A model generated the notes under the pieces. It was not told where the DNA came from, searched no databases, and saw only the letters and a list, made by a program, of their open reading frames with translations. DNA of 64,000 bases from Humulus lupulus. Lineage: Eukaryota > Streptophyta > Magnoliopsida > Rosales > Cannabaceae. Each line of letters opens with the position of its first letter. Within the stretch, counting starts at the first letter, position 1. This document shows positions 10,533 to 22,460 of this stretch, piece after piece. The position numbers and the translations under genes are program-made. The DNA lies in NCBI RefSeq assembly GCF_963169125.1, contig NC_084802.1, positions 115,386,903 to 115,450,902 of the forward strand, written 5' to 3'.

Positions 10533-11640
10533 CTCCAGCACCGCCAACGAGACTCATTAAGCCCCTCCAGTCCGAAGAAGGGGAATGCGTGCTACCAATG
10601 CTACTGCTAATAGAAATGCACCACCACTAGTTGACAAAACTGCTAAGATTATCTGGTTATGGCAACAAGTGGAAGGACTGCTACAACAAGAGCCTCAGCC
10701 GCAGCCTCAACCAGCGGGTCCAACACCCCAACAAGGGCAGAATGTATGATATCTGTATGGGGGATAGCCGATGGCAAACTACGCGCCTTATCCAGCTCAG
10801 TACATAGAGCCAATCTACGAGCATTTCATTAAGCATCATGCTCCAAACTTTGAAGGGACAACCGACCCCTTTAAGGCGGAAGAATGGCTGAGGAATATAG
10901 AGCCTATTCTAGCACACATGAAACTCGGCAATGCGGATCGCATATCCTGGGTTTCCTCTCTACTAAAAAAGGATGCCAGAATCTGGTGGGATTTGGTACA
11001 GCAGACTCATGATGTCACCACTATGACTTGGGCTACATTTGTGGAGCTGTTTCATGAAAAGTATTACAACTCGGTTGTTATCGCTACAAGGGTGGAAGAG
11101 TTTTCCATTCTGAAGCAGGGAAATTTGATGGTAGTCGAGTACGCTCGACAATTTGATTGTTTAGCCAAGTTTGCACCAGAGTTAGTTCCAACTGATTTCT
11201 TGAGGGTTACCAAGTTCACCAGGGAGCTCAGACCCAAGATTGAGTTAGGTGTCAAGCTGGCAAATCCTGGAACCACTTCTTACGCGATGTTCTGGAAACG
11301 GCTATAGAGGTGGAAAGGCTCCAAGAAAATGTTAGTAGGAAGAGGCCAGCAAGTTTGAACCCAAGTAGTAGAGTCAGAATGGTAGAAACAACAACAACCA
11401 CCAGCATTGCAATAATGGGCAAAAAAAGAAAACATCTTGATAATAAGCAAGTCGACGCTGACAAAAGAGCATGATCTAATAACAATAATAATAGTTCGGG
11501 TTATGTTGAATATCCTCAGTGCTCCAAATGCCAAAACAGACATCCTGGGGAGTGTTGTGCAAACACCAAGGGTTTTTTCAATTGTGGCCAGGAAATTCAT
11601 CGGAAAAAGGAGTGTCTGCAGCTCAAAACAGAAGAAAAGA
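10533..11640 (+). pseudogene. gag of the Tekay-like element
   Basis: The capsid part is open at 10771-11307 (178 aa) with the plant retrotransposon gag core: FKAEEWLRNIEPI, DARIWWDLV, FHEKYYNSV and VVEYARQFDCLAKFAP. The N-terminal part begins upstream, about 10533, as a Pro/Gln-rich stretch (QEPQPQPQPAGP) separated by frame breaks. The nucleocapsid part lies near 11515-11630 with a Cys-rich segment and a knuckle reading NCGQEIHRKKEC, in which the first Cys of the CCHC set has become Phe. Stops and frameshifts after 11307 separate capsid from nucleocapsid, so Gag is not made intact. Confidence 0.85.
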
Positions 11641-11651
11641 AGTACAATAAA

Positions 11652-13070
11652 ATGGTTCCAGCCAGAGTTTTTGCCTTGACCCAGGGAGAAACCGAAGCTA
11701 GTAACAAAGTGGTCTCAGGTCAGTTTCCTATCCTCAAAAATATATGTTCAGTATTGTTTGATTCGGAAGCAACACACTCGTATATCTCGTTAGAAATGAT
11801 AGAAAAATTAAATAAACCTTGTGAAAGCTTTAGAACTAGGTTTGTTACAGAACTACCTTCGGGTGAAGTAGTTCTATCATCACGAATAGTACGAGGAGTG
11901 TCGATCAAAGTTGAGGGCACGGAACTAGAAGGAGACCTGATAGAGCTAGAGATCAAGGACTTCGACGTAATACTGGGCATGGACTGGCTAGCAAGGCATG
12001 GCACAACCATCAACTGCAGATGCAAGCAAGTAACGTTCGAAACTCCTGACGGTCAGAAACTATGTTTTATGGGTAAGGTTTCAGGACTACGAACACCGCT
12101 TATCTCATCTCTCAAAGCCCAAAGGATGATAGAGAAAGGATTTCACGCATTCTTAGCAAGCGTCACTGATGTGGCACAGGAAACACCATTAAAGGTTGGA
12201 GACGTCCCCATTATAAAGGAATTTCTGGAGATATTTCCTGACGACTTACCAGGGTTACCCCCTACTCGAGAAATTGACTTCACAATCGACCTAGTACCGG
12301 GAACCAAGACGATCTCAAAGGCACCTTACTGGATGGCACCTACCAAACTCAAGGCGTTGAAAATGCAGTTACAAGAACTCTTAGACTTGGGTTTCATCAG
12401 ACCAAGCCATTAGCCATGGGGAACACTGGTTCTATTTGTGAAGAAAAAGGATGGAAGTATGCGGATGTGTATCGATTATCGTGAGCTGAACAAGGTGACA
12501 ATTAAGACCAAGTACTCGCTACCCTGGATCGATGACTTATTTAATCAACTCCGAGGAGTGACTGTATTTCCAAAGTAAGGGAAGAGGATATACCAAAGAC
12601 AACTTTTAGGACTCGATACGAACATTACGAGTTCCTAGTTATGTATATTGGTCTTACCAACACTCCAACCACATTTATGGACTTAATGAATCGGGTCTTC
12701 AATGATTACTTGGACAAATTCGCCGTAGTGTTCATTGACAATATTTTGGTGTACTCCAAGGATGAAGGCAAGCACAAGGAACATTTAAGGCTGACCATGC
12801 TATGACTAAAGGAGCATCAACTTTGCTCTAAGTTCAAGAAATGTGAATTTTGGCTATTGCAAGTGGCATTCCTTGGCCATATAGTACCAAAGATGGAGTC
12901 ACAGTAGACCCAACAAAAGTAGAGGCTGTGAAGGATTGGCCAAGATCTAAGAATGCATCAGAGGTTAGAAGTTTTCTCGGGATAGCAGGCTAATATCAGA
13001 GATTTGTAGAAGTCTTTTCTAAAATAGCCACTCTGCTTACCAACCCGACCCTGAAACAGTAAAAGTTCAA
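11652..13070 (+). pseudogene. protease and reverse transcriptase of the Tekay-like element
   Basis: The open frame 11652-12413 covers the aspartic protease, with the active site changed from D-S-G to D-S-E (FDSEATHS near 11758) and the second conserved motif VILGMDWL. It then enters RT (FPDDLPGLPPTREIDF). A TAG at 12411-12413 interrupts RT, which continues with [17 protein letters not shown] and further frame breaks. The catalytic box reads F-I-D-N at 12731-12742 instead of F-I-D-D, removing one metal-binding Asp. Loss of both protease and RT residues shows long decay. Confidence 0.85.
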
Positions 13071-13074
13071 CTAG

Positions 13075-13654
13075 ATGGATAGATGTCAAGAAAGTATCCA
13101 ATTGCTCAAGGATAAACTATGCTCAGCACCAGTACTTTGTGTACCGACACCCAACGACAAGTTTGTAGTATACTGTGATGCATCGAAGCAAGGTTTGGGT
13201 TGTATGCTAATGCAAAATGACAAAGTAATAGCCTACGCCTCAAGGCAGCTGAAGGAATATGAGCAACGCTATCCAACACAAGATATGGAGTTGGCAGCGG
13301 TGGTCTTCGCATTGAAAATTTGGCACCACTATCTTTATGGAGGACGGTGTGAGATTTATACGGACCACAAGAGTTTTGAAATATTTCTTCACGCAGAAGG
13401 AGCTCAACATGAGGCAACGTAGGTGGTTACAATTAGTAAAGGATTATGACTGCGAAATACTATACCACCCAGGAAAAGCAAATGTAGTTGTAGATGGATT
13501 AAGTCAAAAGAGTTACGGAAATATGGCAACATTATCCAGAATAGAATTGCCGCTTCAACAAGAGCTGATTAATGCCGGAATAGAACTAGTCAGGGGTCAA
13601 CTAGCTAACTTGTCCATCCAGTTGAGTTTACTAGAGGATATACGGATCGGATAA
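13075..13654 (+). pseudogene. RNase H of the Tekay-like element
   Basis: The first frame, 13075-13422, has the Ty3-type RNase H motifs [33 protein letters not shown] and the third-Asp motif YTDHKS. A frameshift near 13380 moves the rest into the frame that carries [14 protein letters not shown] and the HPGKANVV connection. The catalytic Asp/Glu residues are recognisable but the frame is broken. Confidence 0.85.
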
Positions 13655-13666
13655 GGGCATGATGAC

Positions 13667-15050
13667 ATGTTAGTATTGCATATGGTTGTAGTCAAAGAAG
13701 GCAAGACTACATATTTCTCTATATCAGGACATGGGTTATTAAGATATAAAGGATGGGTGTGCGTGCCGAATGACTTTGGGATTAAGATGAAGAATATAGA
13801 AGAGGCACACACTACCCCATACTCAGTTCACCCAGGGTACACCAAGATGACTCACAACCTTAATGCACTATATTGGTGGCTGGAAATGAAGAAAGACGTA
13901 GCAGAGTATGTGTCCAAATGCTTAATATGCCAGCAAGTGAAGGCGAAACATCAGCGACCTACAGGCTTATTGCAACCGCTTAGTATTCCGGAATGGAAGT
14001 GGGAAGACATATCCATGGACTTCGTGACACGATTACCACAAAAAAATAAGCAACACGACTCGGCTTGGGTTGTGGTAGATAGACTCACAAAGTCAGCTCA
14101 CTTCCTGCCTGTCAAGACTATGTACACTACTAGCCAAAATGCATATATTTAAGTTCGAGAAATTGTACGACTGCATGGAATCCCTAAGAGCATAGTATGC
14201 TATAGAGGATCGGTGTTTACATCAAGATTTTGGGGAAGCTTACAGTAAGCCATGGGTACCAAGCTAAGTCTCAGTACGACATTTCATCCTCAGACCGACG
14301 GTCAGTCCGGGCGTACCATACATATTTTACAAGATATGTTGCGCGCTTGTGTACTAGACTTTGGAGGATCGTGGAGTAAGTATTTTCCACTTATATAGTT
14401 CTCCTACAATAATAGCTACCAAGAAACTACCAATGTGGCACCCTATGAGTTACTTTATGGAAGGAAGTGTCGGTCGCCATTACATTGGGATGAGGTAGGA
14501 GAAAGACAACTTCTTCGACTCGAGGCTATTAGAGAGGCTCAAGACGCACTGGAGATGATTATAAAATGTATGCTTGCTACTCAGAGTCGAAAAAAGAGTT
14601 ATGCGGATGCCAAGTGGCTAGATGTGGAATTCAAAGTCGGAGATCAAGTCTTTTTAAGAATATCTTCTATGAAAGGAGTGAAGGGTTTGGGAAGAAAGGA
14701 AAACTCAGTCCCCGGTTCATAGGTCCTTTTGAGATATTGGACAAGGTGGGACTAGTAGCATATAGATTAGCCCTACTGCCAGCTCTAGCAGATAGCCACA
14801 ATGTGTTTCATACCTCGATGTTGCGTAGATATGTGTCGGACCCATCTCACGTTCTCAAGTATGATACGTTAGCACTTTAGAAAGACATGAGTTACGAGGA
14901 ACGACCAATAGTATCCTAGAGAATGGGATAAAGGAATTATGGTCTAAGAGTATTCTAATAGTTAAGGTCTTATGGAGTAATAGTACAGAATGGGAGGCAA
15001 CGTGGGAGCTGGAGGAAGACATTCGAGCACGGTATCCATAATTGTTTGGT
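13667..15050 (+). pseudogene. integrase with chromodomain-like tail of the Tekay-like element
   Basis: The zinc-binding region (HPGYTKM through CLICQQVKA) and the start of the core (WEDISMDFVTRLP, VVVDRLTKSAHFLPV) are open at 13667-14152. A stop at 14150 and others break the core, which continues through LHGIPKSI. The C-terminal part resumes at 14435-14722 (APYELLYGRKCRSPLHWDEVGE) and shifts frame near 14690 to the GPFEIL module (SPRFIGPFEILDKVG, HNVFHTSMLRRY). Downstream, near 14960-15045, a decayed tail has a W-E-A-T-W-E-L-E-E-D motif like the chromodomain region of Tekay elements. Confidence 0.85.
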
Positions 15051-15078
15051 AAGTAAATTTCGGGGACGAAATTCTTTC

Positions 15079-15092
15079 AAGTAGGGGAGAAT
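15079..15092 (+). other. polypurine tract of the Tekay-like element
   Basis: AAGTAGGGGAGAAT lies directly before the TGTAGCATCT start of the 3' LTR, the expected place and composition for plus-strand priming. Confidence 0.7.
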
Positions 15093-17039
15093 TGTAGCAT
15101 CTCAAATCTTACTTAGCTAGATAGTAGTAGAAGTAGCTTGTAGTATTTTAGTTTTTGTGATTATAGGTTCAAGCCGAGATTTAGTTGGAAACTCGTAGAA
15201 ACAGTTATGGATTTTATAAGTTTAACCTATAGTTTAGAAAAATTAATTTTAATATAAGGTTTGATTAATATAGTTGGTCCTAGAAATGATATTTATTATA
15301 ACCTAAGGTTTAGATTGAATAATTAAGCATGTGACACTTGTCAAGTGCATGTTTATTAAGGATTTAAGGATTTTAGATGAATAAATTAATAAAGGATAGA
15401 TTTTGAAGGTCTAGAACCTTCCAGCAGCTGTTAGGATCACATTTTATTAAGTCAATGTTGTTATAACAAACTTCAAGTGTGCTAAAAGTGTTCAAAAACA
15501 TGTTTAAAATATCACCGTATGCTGATATATCGTAGCTATAGTGGTCGATATATCGCCTAAAAGTGATACAGAAAACACGTCAACTTTGCACGACTGAAAC
15601 TAGGGAGGCTCGGGATATAGGGGTAGGCGATATATCGCCTATAGGGGTGATATATTTCTGCTCCTTTAGCATAGTTTGAAATTCCGTGGAATCCTAGCTT
15701 AAAACAACCCTCAACAACTTGGACTTGCTTTTGAACATTTTTGACCAAGTTATGGGCATCTGTTGAACAGAAAATTCAAATTTATTCAATTATTATTCAT
15801 TTTAAAGGGGGTTAGTTTCACTCCTTGAACTCTATAAATAAGACCTTTCTCTCAGCCTTTTTCATCATCATTCAAGCATTGTTTAGAGCCTTCAAGCTGC
15901 TAAGTTCATTCTAGAGAGAAACACTAAGGTTTTGGGATTAAAACCTTTCAAACCTAAGCTTTTCTAAACACTTGGGAAGTAAGATAGAGTGATATTTCGG
16001 GATTGATTTGTAGATCAAAGTTCTAATCTATCCAAGGTATCCTTTATCCCAAGGTTTAGTTCATTATTAGTTCCTCTTATTCTTTTCATTTTCTTCAAAA
16101 TCCTAACTTGTTATAATGGATTTTGGTTAGGTGTTTGAATTCTTAAAACTTAAGGTTTTCGGTAAGTTTCTATCTTAATGGTTTAGATCTTCTTTTCATC
16201 TCCATTTCTTTAGAAAACTTATGGATCTTATTGTTTGGTTTTAGGAGTTTTCAATCCTGCTCTTGTCTCCAATATCCCAGTTTTTTATTTTATGTGTTAT
16301 GATTATGTTGATATGCTATGTGTATGTATGTATGTATATAAATGTTTTATGTTGTAGTCGCTTGGGAAATATAGTTGCTTGGATAGCAAATAAGCAAATC
16401 CCAAGATTTTTATCATTATCATAGACTATAGTTATGATTTAACCTACCTCGAATAGTAGCAAGAGGACCTAGATGGTTTATCATATACTATATTGTGTTT
16501 AAACCTACCTCGAATAGTAGCAAGAGGACCTAGATGGTTTCTATCACGTACTACGGTAATGAGTTAATGGCCATTAATATTGTAGTCCTATGTTTTATGA
16601 TTTATGTTTTTATTTTATACGTTTTATGTTTTAGTCTTATGTTTTATGATACGTTGTAGTAGATTTTCCTTGCTGGGCATTAGGCTCATTCCTTTTTATT
16701 TTAGATGGCGCTAGAAAATGAGCATGGAAGGCGAGATAGATTCATGGCAGCTTTGGCATGTGTATTGGGCGAGAACTGAATGAATGCACTGATGGGAAAG
16801 ATCGAGGATGACGTTTTGTTTCAAGTCTTTTCAATTATGTATTTATGTTTTCCGCATTTAGGATTTCAACAATTAACTAAAGGTTTAAGTTTTTTTATGT
16901 TTTTACGTAAGAACAATGGGATCTCATATTTTTTATTTTTATAATAATGTTCTATTATTTTATGCATGTATTCCAAAATAGTAGCTATGACTTAGTAGTT
17001 TTAATGGTCCGAGGTCTTAGAATTAGTCAGGGCATTACA
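15093..17039 (+). repeat. 3' LTR of the Tekay-like element
   Basis: It matches 7391-9354 with scattered substitutions and a few indels, for example a shorter segment near 16280. It ends in GGCATTACA and keeps the GATATATCG cluster (15524-15660), the TATA box at 15833 and the internal tandem duplication (about 16437-16560). Confidence 0.85.
15833..15840 (+). promoter_or_regulatory. TATA box of the Tekay-like 3' LTR
   Basis: TATAAATA followed by AGACC, equivalent to 8118-8125. Confidence 0.5.
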
Positions 17040-17044
17040 TCGTG
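17040..17044. repeat. right TSD (TCGTG) of the Tekay-like element
   Basis: Exact copy of 7386-7390. Confidence 0.85.
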
Positions 17045-17797
17045 TGTATCCTACCAAATAGCGAGTCATAGTATGGAAGATGGAGGGTTAGGAGGTTAAG
17101 ATGCTATTTGGTCTACACGTCTTCTATATCTACAAAATGCTATTTGTATTTTTCTTTTTATTCAGATTCATGTCGCATGAGAAAGATCTCACTCTAGTTA
17201 TGGTTCCTAGAGAGATTCATTTTTATTCTTTAATAATTGTTATTATCTCATTTAAATTTTATCCCATGCTTCCGGTGCACTGTCAATCACATGATCAAAA
17301 ACTACCAGCAGAGCCAAGGGTTATGTGGGCGAGGTGTGTCTAACGGAGTCAAGGGTTATGAGGTCGGGGCGTTGTGTGAGGTGGTCATCCAAGTCAATCC
17401 TCAAACACACAAGGACGTGTGTGGACACGCAGGATTGAAAGGTATATTTAGACTATCTAGATTTACTCATCACATGAGATCTAGAGAGGATTGAGAAGAG
17501 AGAGGCTATACAAATTTCTAGAATTTTAGGTTTAGGAAATTTTATCGTTTCTTTCTTGAGAGAGTCTGATAGTCAAAAACAACTACGTAAACTTATATTC
17601 TGAAAGTATCGCTTCTTTCAAGTTTATAAAGAAAATTAACTAATTTAATTAATCTTCATTTAATTTAAAATAAAATCGATCGGTTACAAGTTATTTAATT
17701 ATTTAAATTAAATCATTTTTCAAAAATAATTCAATATAATTAAATAAACAAATTAATTTGCAATTCAAAATTTAAATCTTAGGGATTGGATTCCCTG

Positions 17798-17847
17798 AGA
17801 GTGGTGCCACACACTCACTATGCAGTGAGTGTGGCGCGAGCCACTCT
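17798..17847. repeat. imperfect stem-loop in the copia LTR
   Basis: An inner stem of GCCAC and ACTCACT pairs with AGTGAGTGTGGC around ATGC, with a two-base bulge. An outer stem pairs AGAGTGG with CCACTCT. It stands out as GC-rich in an AT-rich LTR. Confidence 0.6.
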
Positions 17848-18580
17848 TTCTCCTTCCCTTATTTTCTCGTTTGTTTGTTTAATTAATATTTAAGATAATA
17901 TATTTATCCCAAAATAAATATCAGTTAATTCAAAATTAATTTTATCTTAAAATATCAGTTTTAAATAATTAAATTAATTAACAATTAATCAATTGCCTAT
18001 AATTATCACATAATTATTTCAGAAAATTAATTCTTTTGTAATTTAGTCCCTCTCTCTACAAATCTTCCTTATGACATCCTTACCCTTAAAAGTGTAGGAC
18101 AAAGGTGACTTGCGGACCATGGTCCTATAATACGAAGCTCCAATAAACCATATTATTAATCAAACTCTTTAATCTAATAATCTTATTTATTAATTCCATG
18201 ATTATTCCACTATAAATATGGAATTTCTCTGTAAGTATTTATAGAATTATAGTTATAGAGTTTTCTTTGTAGTCCATCGATATAATCAATAAATGTAGTT
18301 CTGTCCCCCAATTATTTGTTCGTTTATTAGAGTTGGTCAAGATTATATTTTTACCCTTCAAATTACCTCTTGTTCCTTAAGTACCATTATTTCAACAGTG
18401 AAAAATCAATCTATAATCAAATTATAGATTTGAGCTCAATAACTATTCAGTTCCAAAATTAACCCTTAAGGGAATCAATATTTGATTCGTTAGGAAAGTA
18501 TGGATTCAATTATTTTAAATCATGTTCCTAGCCATTCACGATATTGAATCTCCAAAACAAAAGTCACTAGCCGCATCATA

Positions 18581-18585
18581 CTAAG
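18581..18585. repeat. left TSD (CTAAG) of the large solo LTR
   Basis: CTAAG precedes TGTAACTACCC and is repeated exactly at 28521-28525 after GGATGTTACA. Confidence 0.8.
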
Positions 18586-19516
18586 TGTAACTACCCGCTA
18601 CGCCGGGCACGTCTGCCGCACACTCATGGACAAACCCTACAAATATGGCTAGCATCTAACACTAAAACCATAACTCAAAGTCTATAAAAATGCGGAAAAT
18701 TGAACTTTAATAACACTTGGTTATTTACAAAGTCGAATTAAACTAAACTTATACAATAATACAACACTTCTGAAAATACTATTCATCAAAGTCATTTCTA
18801 CTGAATCTGGAGTCCACAAGAGGTCCAAGGATCAAGCCACACCTGAAAAGGGAAAAACAACAAAATAATGGGCTAACGCCGAGTAAGTAAATCTAATGCA
18901 ATGCATGTATGCCTATATACATATGTCATGACATGATAATGTATGACAGGATAATATAGTCATGAGTGTAACATACATAGGACAGTCATATGAGTCCACA
19001 TTATATCATCATTAATTCAAACACTATAAAGTCATTCTTCAATAATCAATTATACATTTGATAAAGTAGTGGCTACAAGTATTATATACTAAAATAAAAT
19101 AGCATAGACTTATGTTCATCCGATATCACAGTACTACACAAAATAAAATCCCTCAACTAGGGTTCAATTATAACCTTTCACTAATAGGTGGCGACAAGTT
19201 TAGTAATTACGTTGATACCACACCCTCAAGACCACAATGGTCAAAACGTTATTTCATGCCAACGCTATGGTCTATTATAATCTCGGGAGCACCTATTTAC
19301 ATAAACCCTAACTCATAACTTTTACCTTCCTACCCCACTAATAATAATTTCGTGACTATCACGTGACTATAATCTCCCTTAACAAGCCTTTAGTTATTCT
19401 ATATAACATATTCTGTATAAAGGCTCGAGAATCAACACTCTAACCAACATATAAAATGTTAGCCTTGCATACTAATCCTGAGGCCAGAGAAAGAGACTCC
19501 TTATTAGGTCAAAAGG

Positions 19517-21974
19517 TGTAACGCCCTGGTTAGCCAAGACCATTACACTGTGTATTTTAAATAGTGCTTAACTCTCTAAATGAGCCATTATGCCATAAAC
19601 GTGCATCTATGTGTGATTACTGGTCCAGGTAAAGGGAATGTATGTTTCATTAAAAACATTAAATTGTACAAGGGTTCCCACAATAAACGTTTACAAAGTT
19701 GTTTACAGTTCCAAAAAGGTCATTACAATTAAAAAGTTACCACCTGCTTACCTAAGCGTCAAAAATATGGTTTAACCTTAGTTCCTTTGAGAAACCTTGG
19801 TCGTGGTGGTCATGCGGCCGCATATGTACACATCCCCACCTAAGCTCCCCAACTCATGGCTGGTCCAGCTTTCTTTTCCCTTTACCTGCACCACGTAGCA
19901 CCTGTTAGCCAAGACCCAGCAAGAAAACTTAATACAAGTGCATGAACAATATATACAAATTCATATGTGTATCCAGCATGCCCAACAGTGATAACCTACT
20001 CATCCATGCATACAGGCATAAATGAATGATTATGGAACCATTCTGGGGCTTGCAACCCTAATCAGATGAACATAGAGTCAACTTGGGTCCTTTGCCCTGA
20101 ATTGATGACCATAGAGTCAACCTGGGGTCCTTTGCCCTAGCCATGTGACCATAAGGTCACCCTAGCTCTGAGTAACTAGCCATAGAGTTAGTCAAGCACT
20201 TTGGTTTTCTATGACCATTGGGTCAAACGAGCGTGTAACGCTCTCTTGATTAGGTCTAATCATATTGGCCAACGCTCAACGCGCTATTGCCGCACTTGAA
20301 TAGCGCACTATTGCCGCACTTGAATCATAAGTCAATGCTTTACAACCAGCGCTCGACGCTATTTCCATCCTTGACTGATAAGTCAATGCTTTTCTCAAAT
20401 ATATATAATGCAAACAAGCATTCATCATATAACAAATATCCACATATAGAGCACTCAACATGCTTCATCAATAATTACAAGAATAATCATAATCATACGC
20501 ATTTACAAGGACCAAAGCCCAATCAAAACTATATTCGGCATTCGAGCCAAGCCCTAGTCACGTGTCACATAATGGGTGCAGTTTTCTTACCTTAGGTCCG
20601 AGTGTAATCTAAAATAAGAATGATGCTCGAGCACAATCCTGATCCTGATCCCGAGGCCCTAGCAATAACCTAGTCACAACAAATTATAGAATCATGTCAA
20701 TAAAGAGTAAATAAAGGCTTTCGGATCGAGTCCTAGCCTCTGGGACATCGAATCTTACTAAACTGGGTAGTAGGATCAATCCTGAGCCTTTAGGTTTGAG
20801 TTCCTGCACTCAAAACTGCTCAGAGGCCCAAAATCCCTTAAGTGTCGCAACCCCCAACAATTTGAGTCACAACCTGCTCAAGTCAGAGGCCCAAACCTCT
20901 TCTATGCCTGCCCAAGCACTGCGACGCCCACTCACAGGCGTTGCGGCTCGAAAGCCTCACAGCCACCTGCTTCTCCTTCGCGTGATTTGAGACACGGTGC
21001 CCCAAGAACAGGGTCGTGGCTCGACCTGCAAAACTCAATTTTTCTTCGTTTTTCCCATGCCAAATCCCTCCATAAACCTATCCAAACATACCCAAATCTC
21101 AAAAGCAATGTTCCCAATCATCTCAATGGTCCAAAACCATCAGAATCCAAGCTTCAAACCATTCAAGAACTCATCAAATCATAGAGTCCAATTCAAAACT
21201 TAAGAAACTTAAGGAAACGGAAACTCAGAAATTCAAAGCTTAAATTACCTCTAATTATGTCATTTCTCGCAAAATCCTCCGGCTAATAATCTTTTAATCT
21301 TTCCTAGAATCTTTATGACTTTCTTCTTGCTTGAATCCTAGTCCTAAAACTCGAGTTTCCTTCGATAATGCAACAAACGGTAAAAAGGAGAACGAGAGAG
21401 AGAGAGAAAAAAAAAAGTGTTCGAACGTGTTCTTCTGTTTCTGTTAGGTTACTTCGAACTCAAGTAACCTTAAGTAAAACCCTAGGCTTGGGGTCCCAAA
21501 AATACCCCCGAGGGTAAAATAGTCAAAATTCCCAAAATTTCCTCCTGATCCCACTAACTCCCAATATATCATCAAATATTCATTCCCATTACCCAATAAC
21601 CCGATATTGTATTAAATACCCAAAATACCCCATGACTCACCCCAAGTCAAGTATTGATCCCGTTGTGACTTTCCCGCTAACTTTCTCCCTAGGATCGTCT
21701 CATGTCGAGTAACCCAAATATATCCACATAATAATGTGGTCTCACACATATATCACATATATGCCAAATTACAAAATTTTCCCTTCTAATAACAAACGGG
21801 CCCACATGCTTAATTAATTCACCTAAACATGCATATTAAGTCATATAATAATATAATTCACATAATCACATAATTACACGCATATATAACACATAAACAT
21901 GTAATTTCCATAATTTGTCGTCCTAGCCCCCTAATCTAGGCCCTAAGCCTTATTAGGTAATTTGGGGCGTTACA
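19517..21974 (-). mobile_element. solo LTR, Ty3/gypsy, 2458 bp
   Basis: It starts TGTAACGCCCTGG and ends GGGGCGTTACA, with flanks AAAGG (19512-19516) and CAAGG (21975-21979), a duplication with one mismatch. The minus strand carries the same landmarks as 425-2721: the GTGGTGCAGGTAAAG block (as its complement near 19880), an approximately 40-bp repeat block near 20065-20190, a donor-like CTAAGGTAAGAAAACTGCA near 20580, and an AG/CT-rich run near 21385. The small frames inside are not genes. Confidence 0.8.
20065..20190 (-). repeat. approximately 40-bp minisatellite inside the solo LTR
   Basis: Units begin GATGAACATAGAGTCAAC, GATGACCATAGAGTCAACC and TGTGACCATAAGGTCACC at about 40-bp spacing, with GGTCCTTTGCCCT shared by the first two. 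It is the same repeat as 43598-43757 in the related LTR. Confidence 0.6.
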
Positions 21975-22460
21975 CAAGGTTAACTGGACAACAATAACCT
22001 ATGTGTACTATTTAGCATGTTAAGACTAGTCATGGACTATGATCAAACTCTTACAAGTCCTTCTTGACATAATTTCCTAAATCGAATTTATCTAATCACA
22101 CCCCGTAACTGATCACCTCTATAAAGTCTAGTTTGAGCATTTAATTCAAATCGTTCATGACTTGTACCAAATCTAATAATACAGCGGTAATTCAGCTCAC
22201 AGAGACAATAGCCAATAATACTATCAACCTACTAGGTAGTTGACAATACACCAAAGTTAACCCTAGAAGTCAACTTAGGGGTCACTAACAGGTACCCCTA
22301 AACATGCATACCAATAAAAATGGAGAGAATCAACATTATATATTCCAATCATACAATCCCACCAAGGGTAAGCATCGGTCCCCAAGTCACAGATGTTATC
22401 ATGGGTGTAAATATGCTCACATTGATTTACAAAAACTCCTAGTTAAAATTGGGTTACCCG

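Larger units (their letters stand above)
7391..17039 (+). mobile_element. complete but inactive Tekay-like chromovirus (Ty3/gypsy), 9.65 kb
   Basis: Two LTRs of about 1.95 kb flank an internal region with a methionyl-tRNA-type PBS, an extra ORF, gag, PR, RT, RNase H, integrase, a chromodomain-like tail and a polypurine tract. Matching 5-bp TSDs mark a simple insertion. Long LTRs, this gene order and the C-terminal tail after integrase (E-W-E-A-T-W-E motif near 14990) fit the Tekay/Del chromovirus lineage. Every domain carries stops, frameshifts or lost catalytic residues, so the copy cannot move by itself. It interrupts an older copia LTR. Confidence 0.85.
17045..18585. mobile_element. copia LTR sequence: end of one LTR, then part of a minus-strand LTR
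   Basis: No real coding sequence was found; the 80- and 85-aa frames at 17101-17494 look random. The left part should be the continuation of the copia LTR interrupted at 7386. From roughly 17500 on, the minus strand reads as copia LTR continuing from 28526-29018 across the solo-LTR insertion. The border between the two copia pieces could not be fixed. Confidence 0.45.

Noticed and set aside
17101..17494. Two plus-strand frames of 80 and 85 codons
   Set aside because: They overlap in different frames, have no motif, and lie in copia LTR sequence.
20276..21203. Cluster of short frames on both strands
   Set aside because: All lie inside the solo LTR at 19517-21974 and show low complexity (His/Asn/Pro-rich) without domains.
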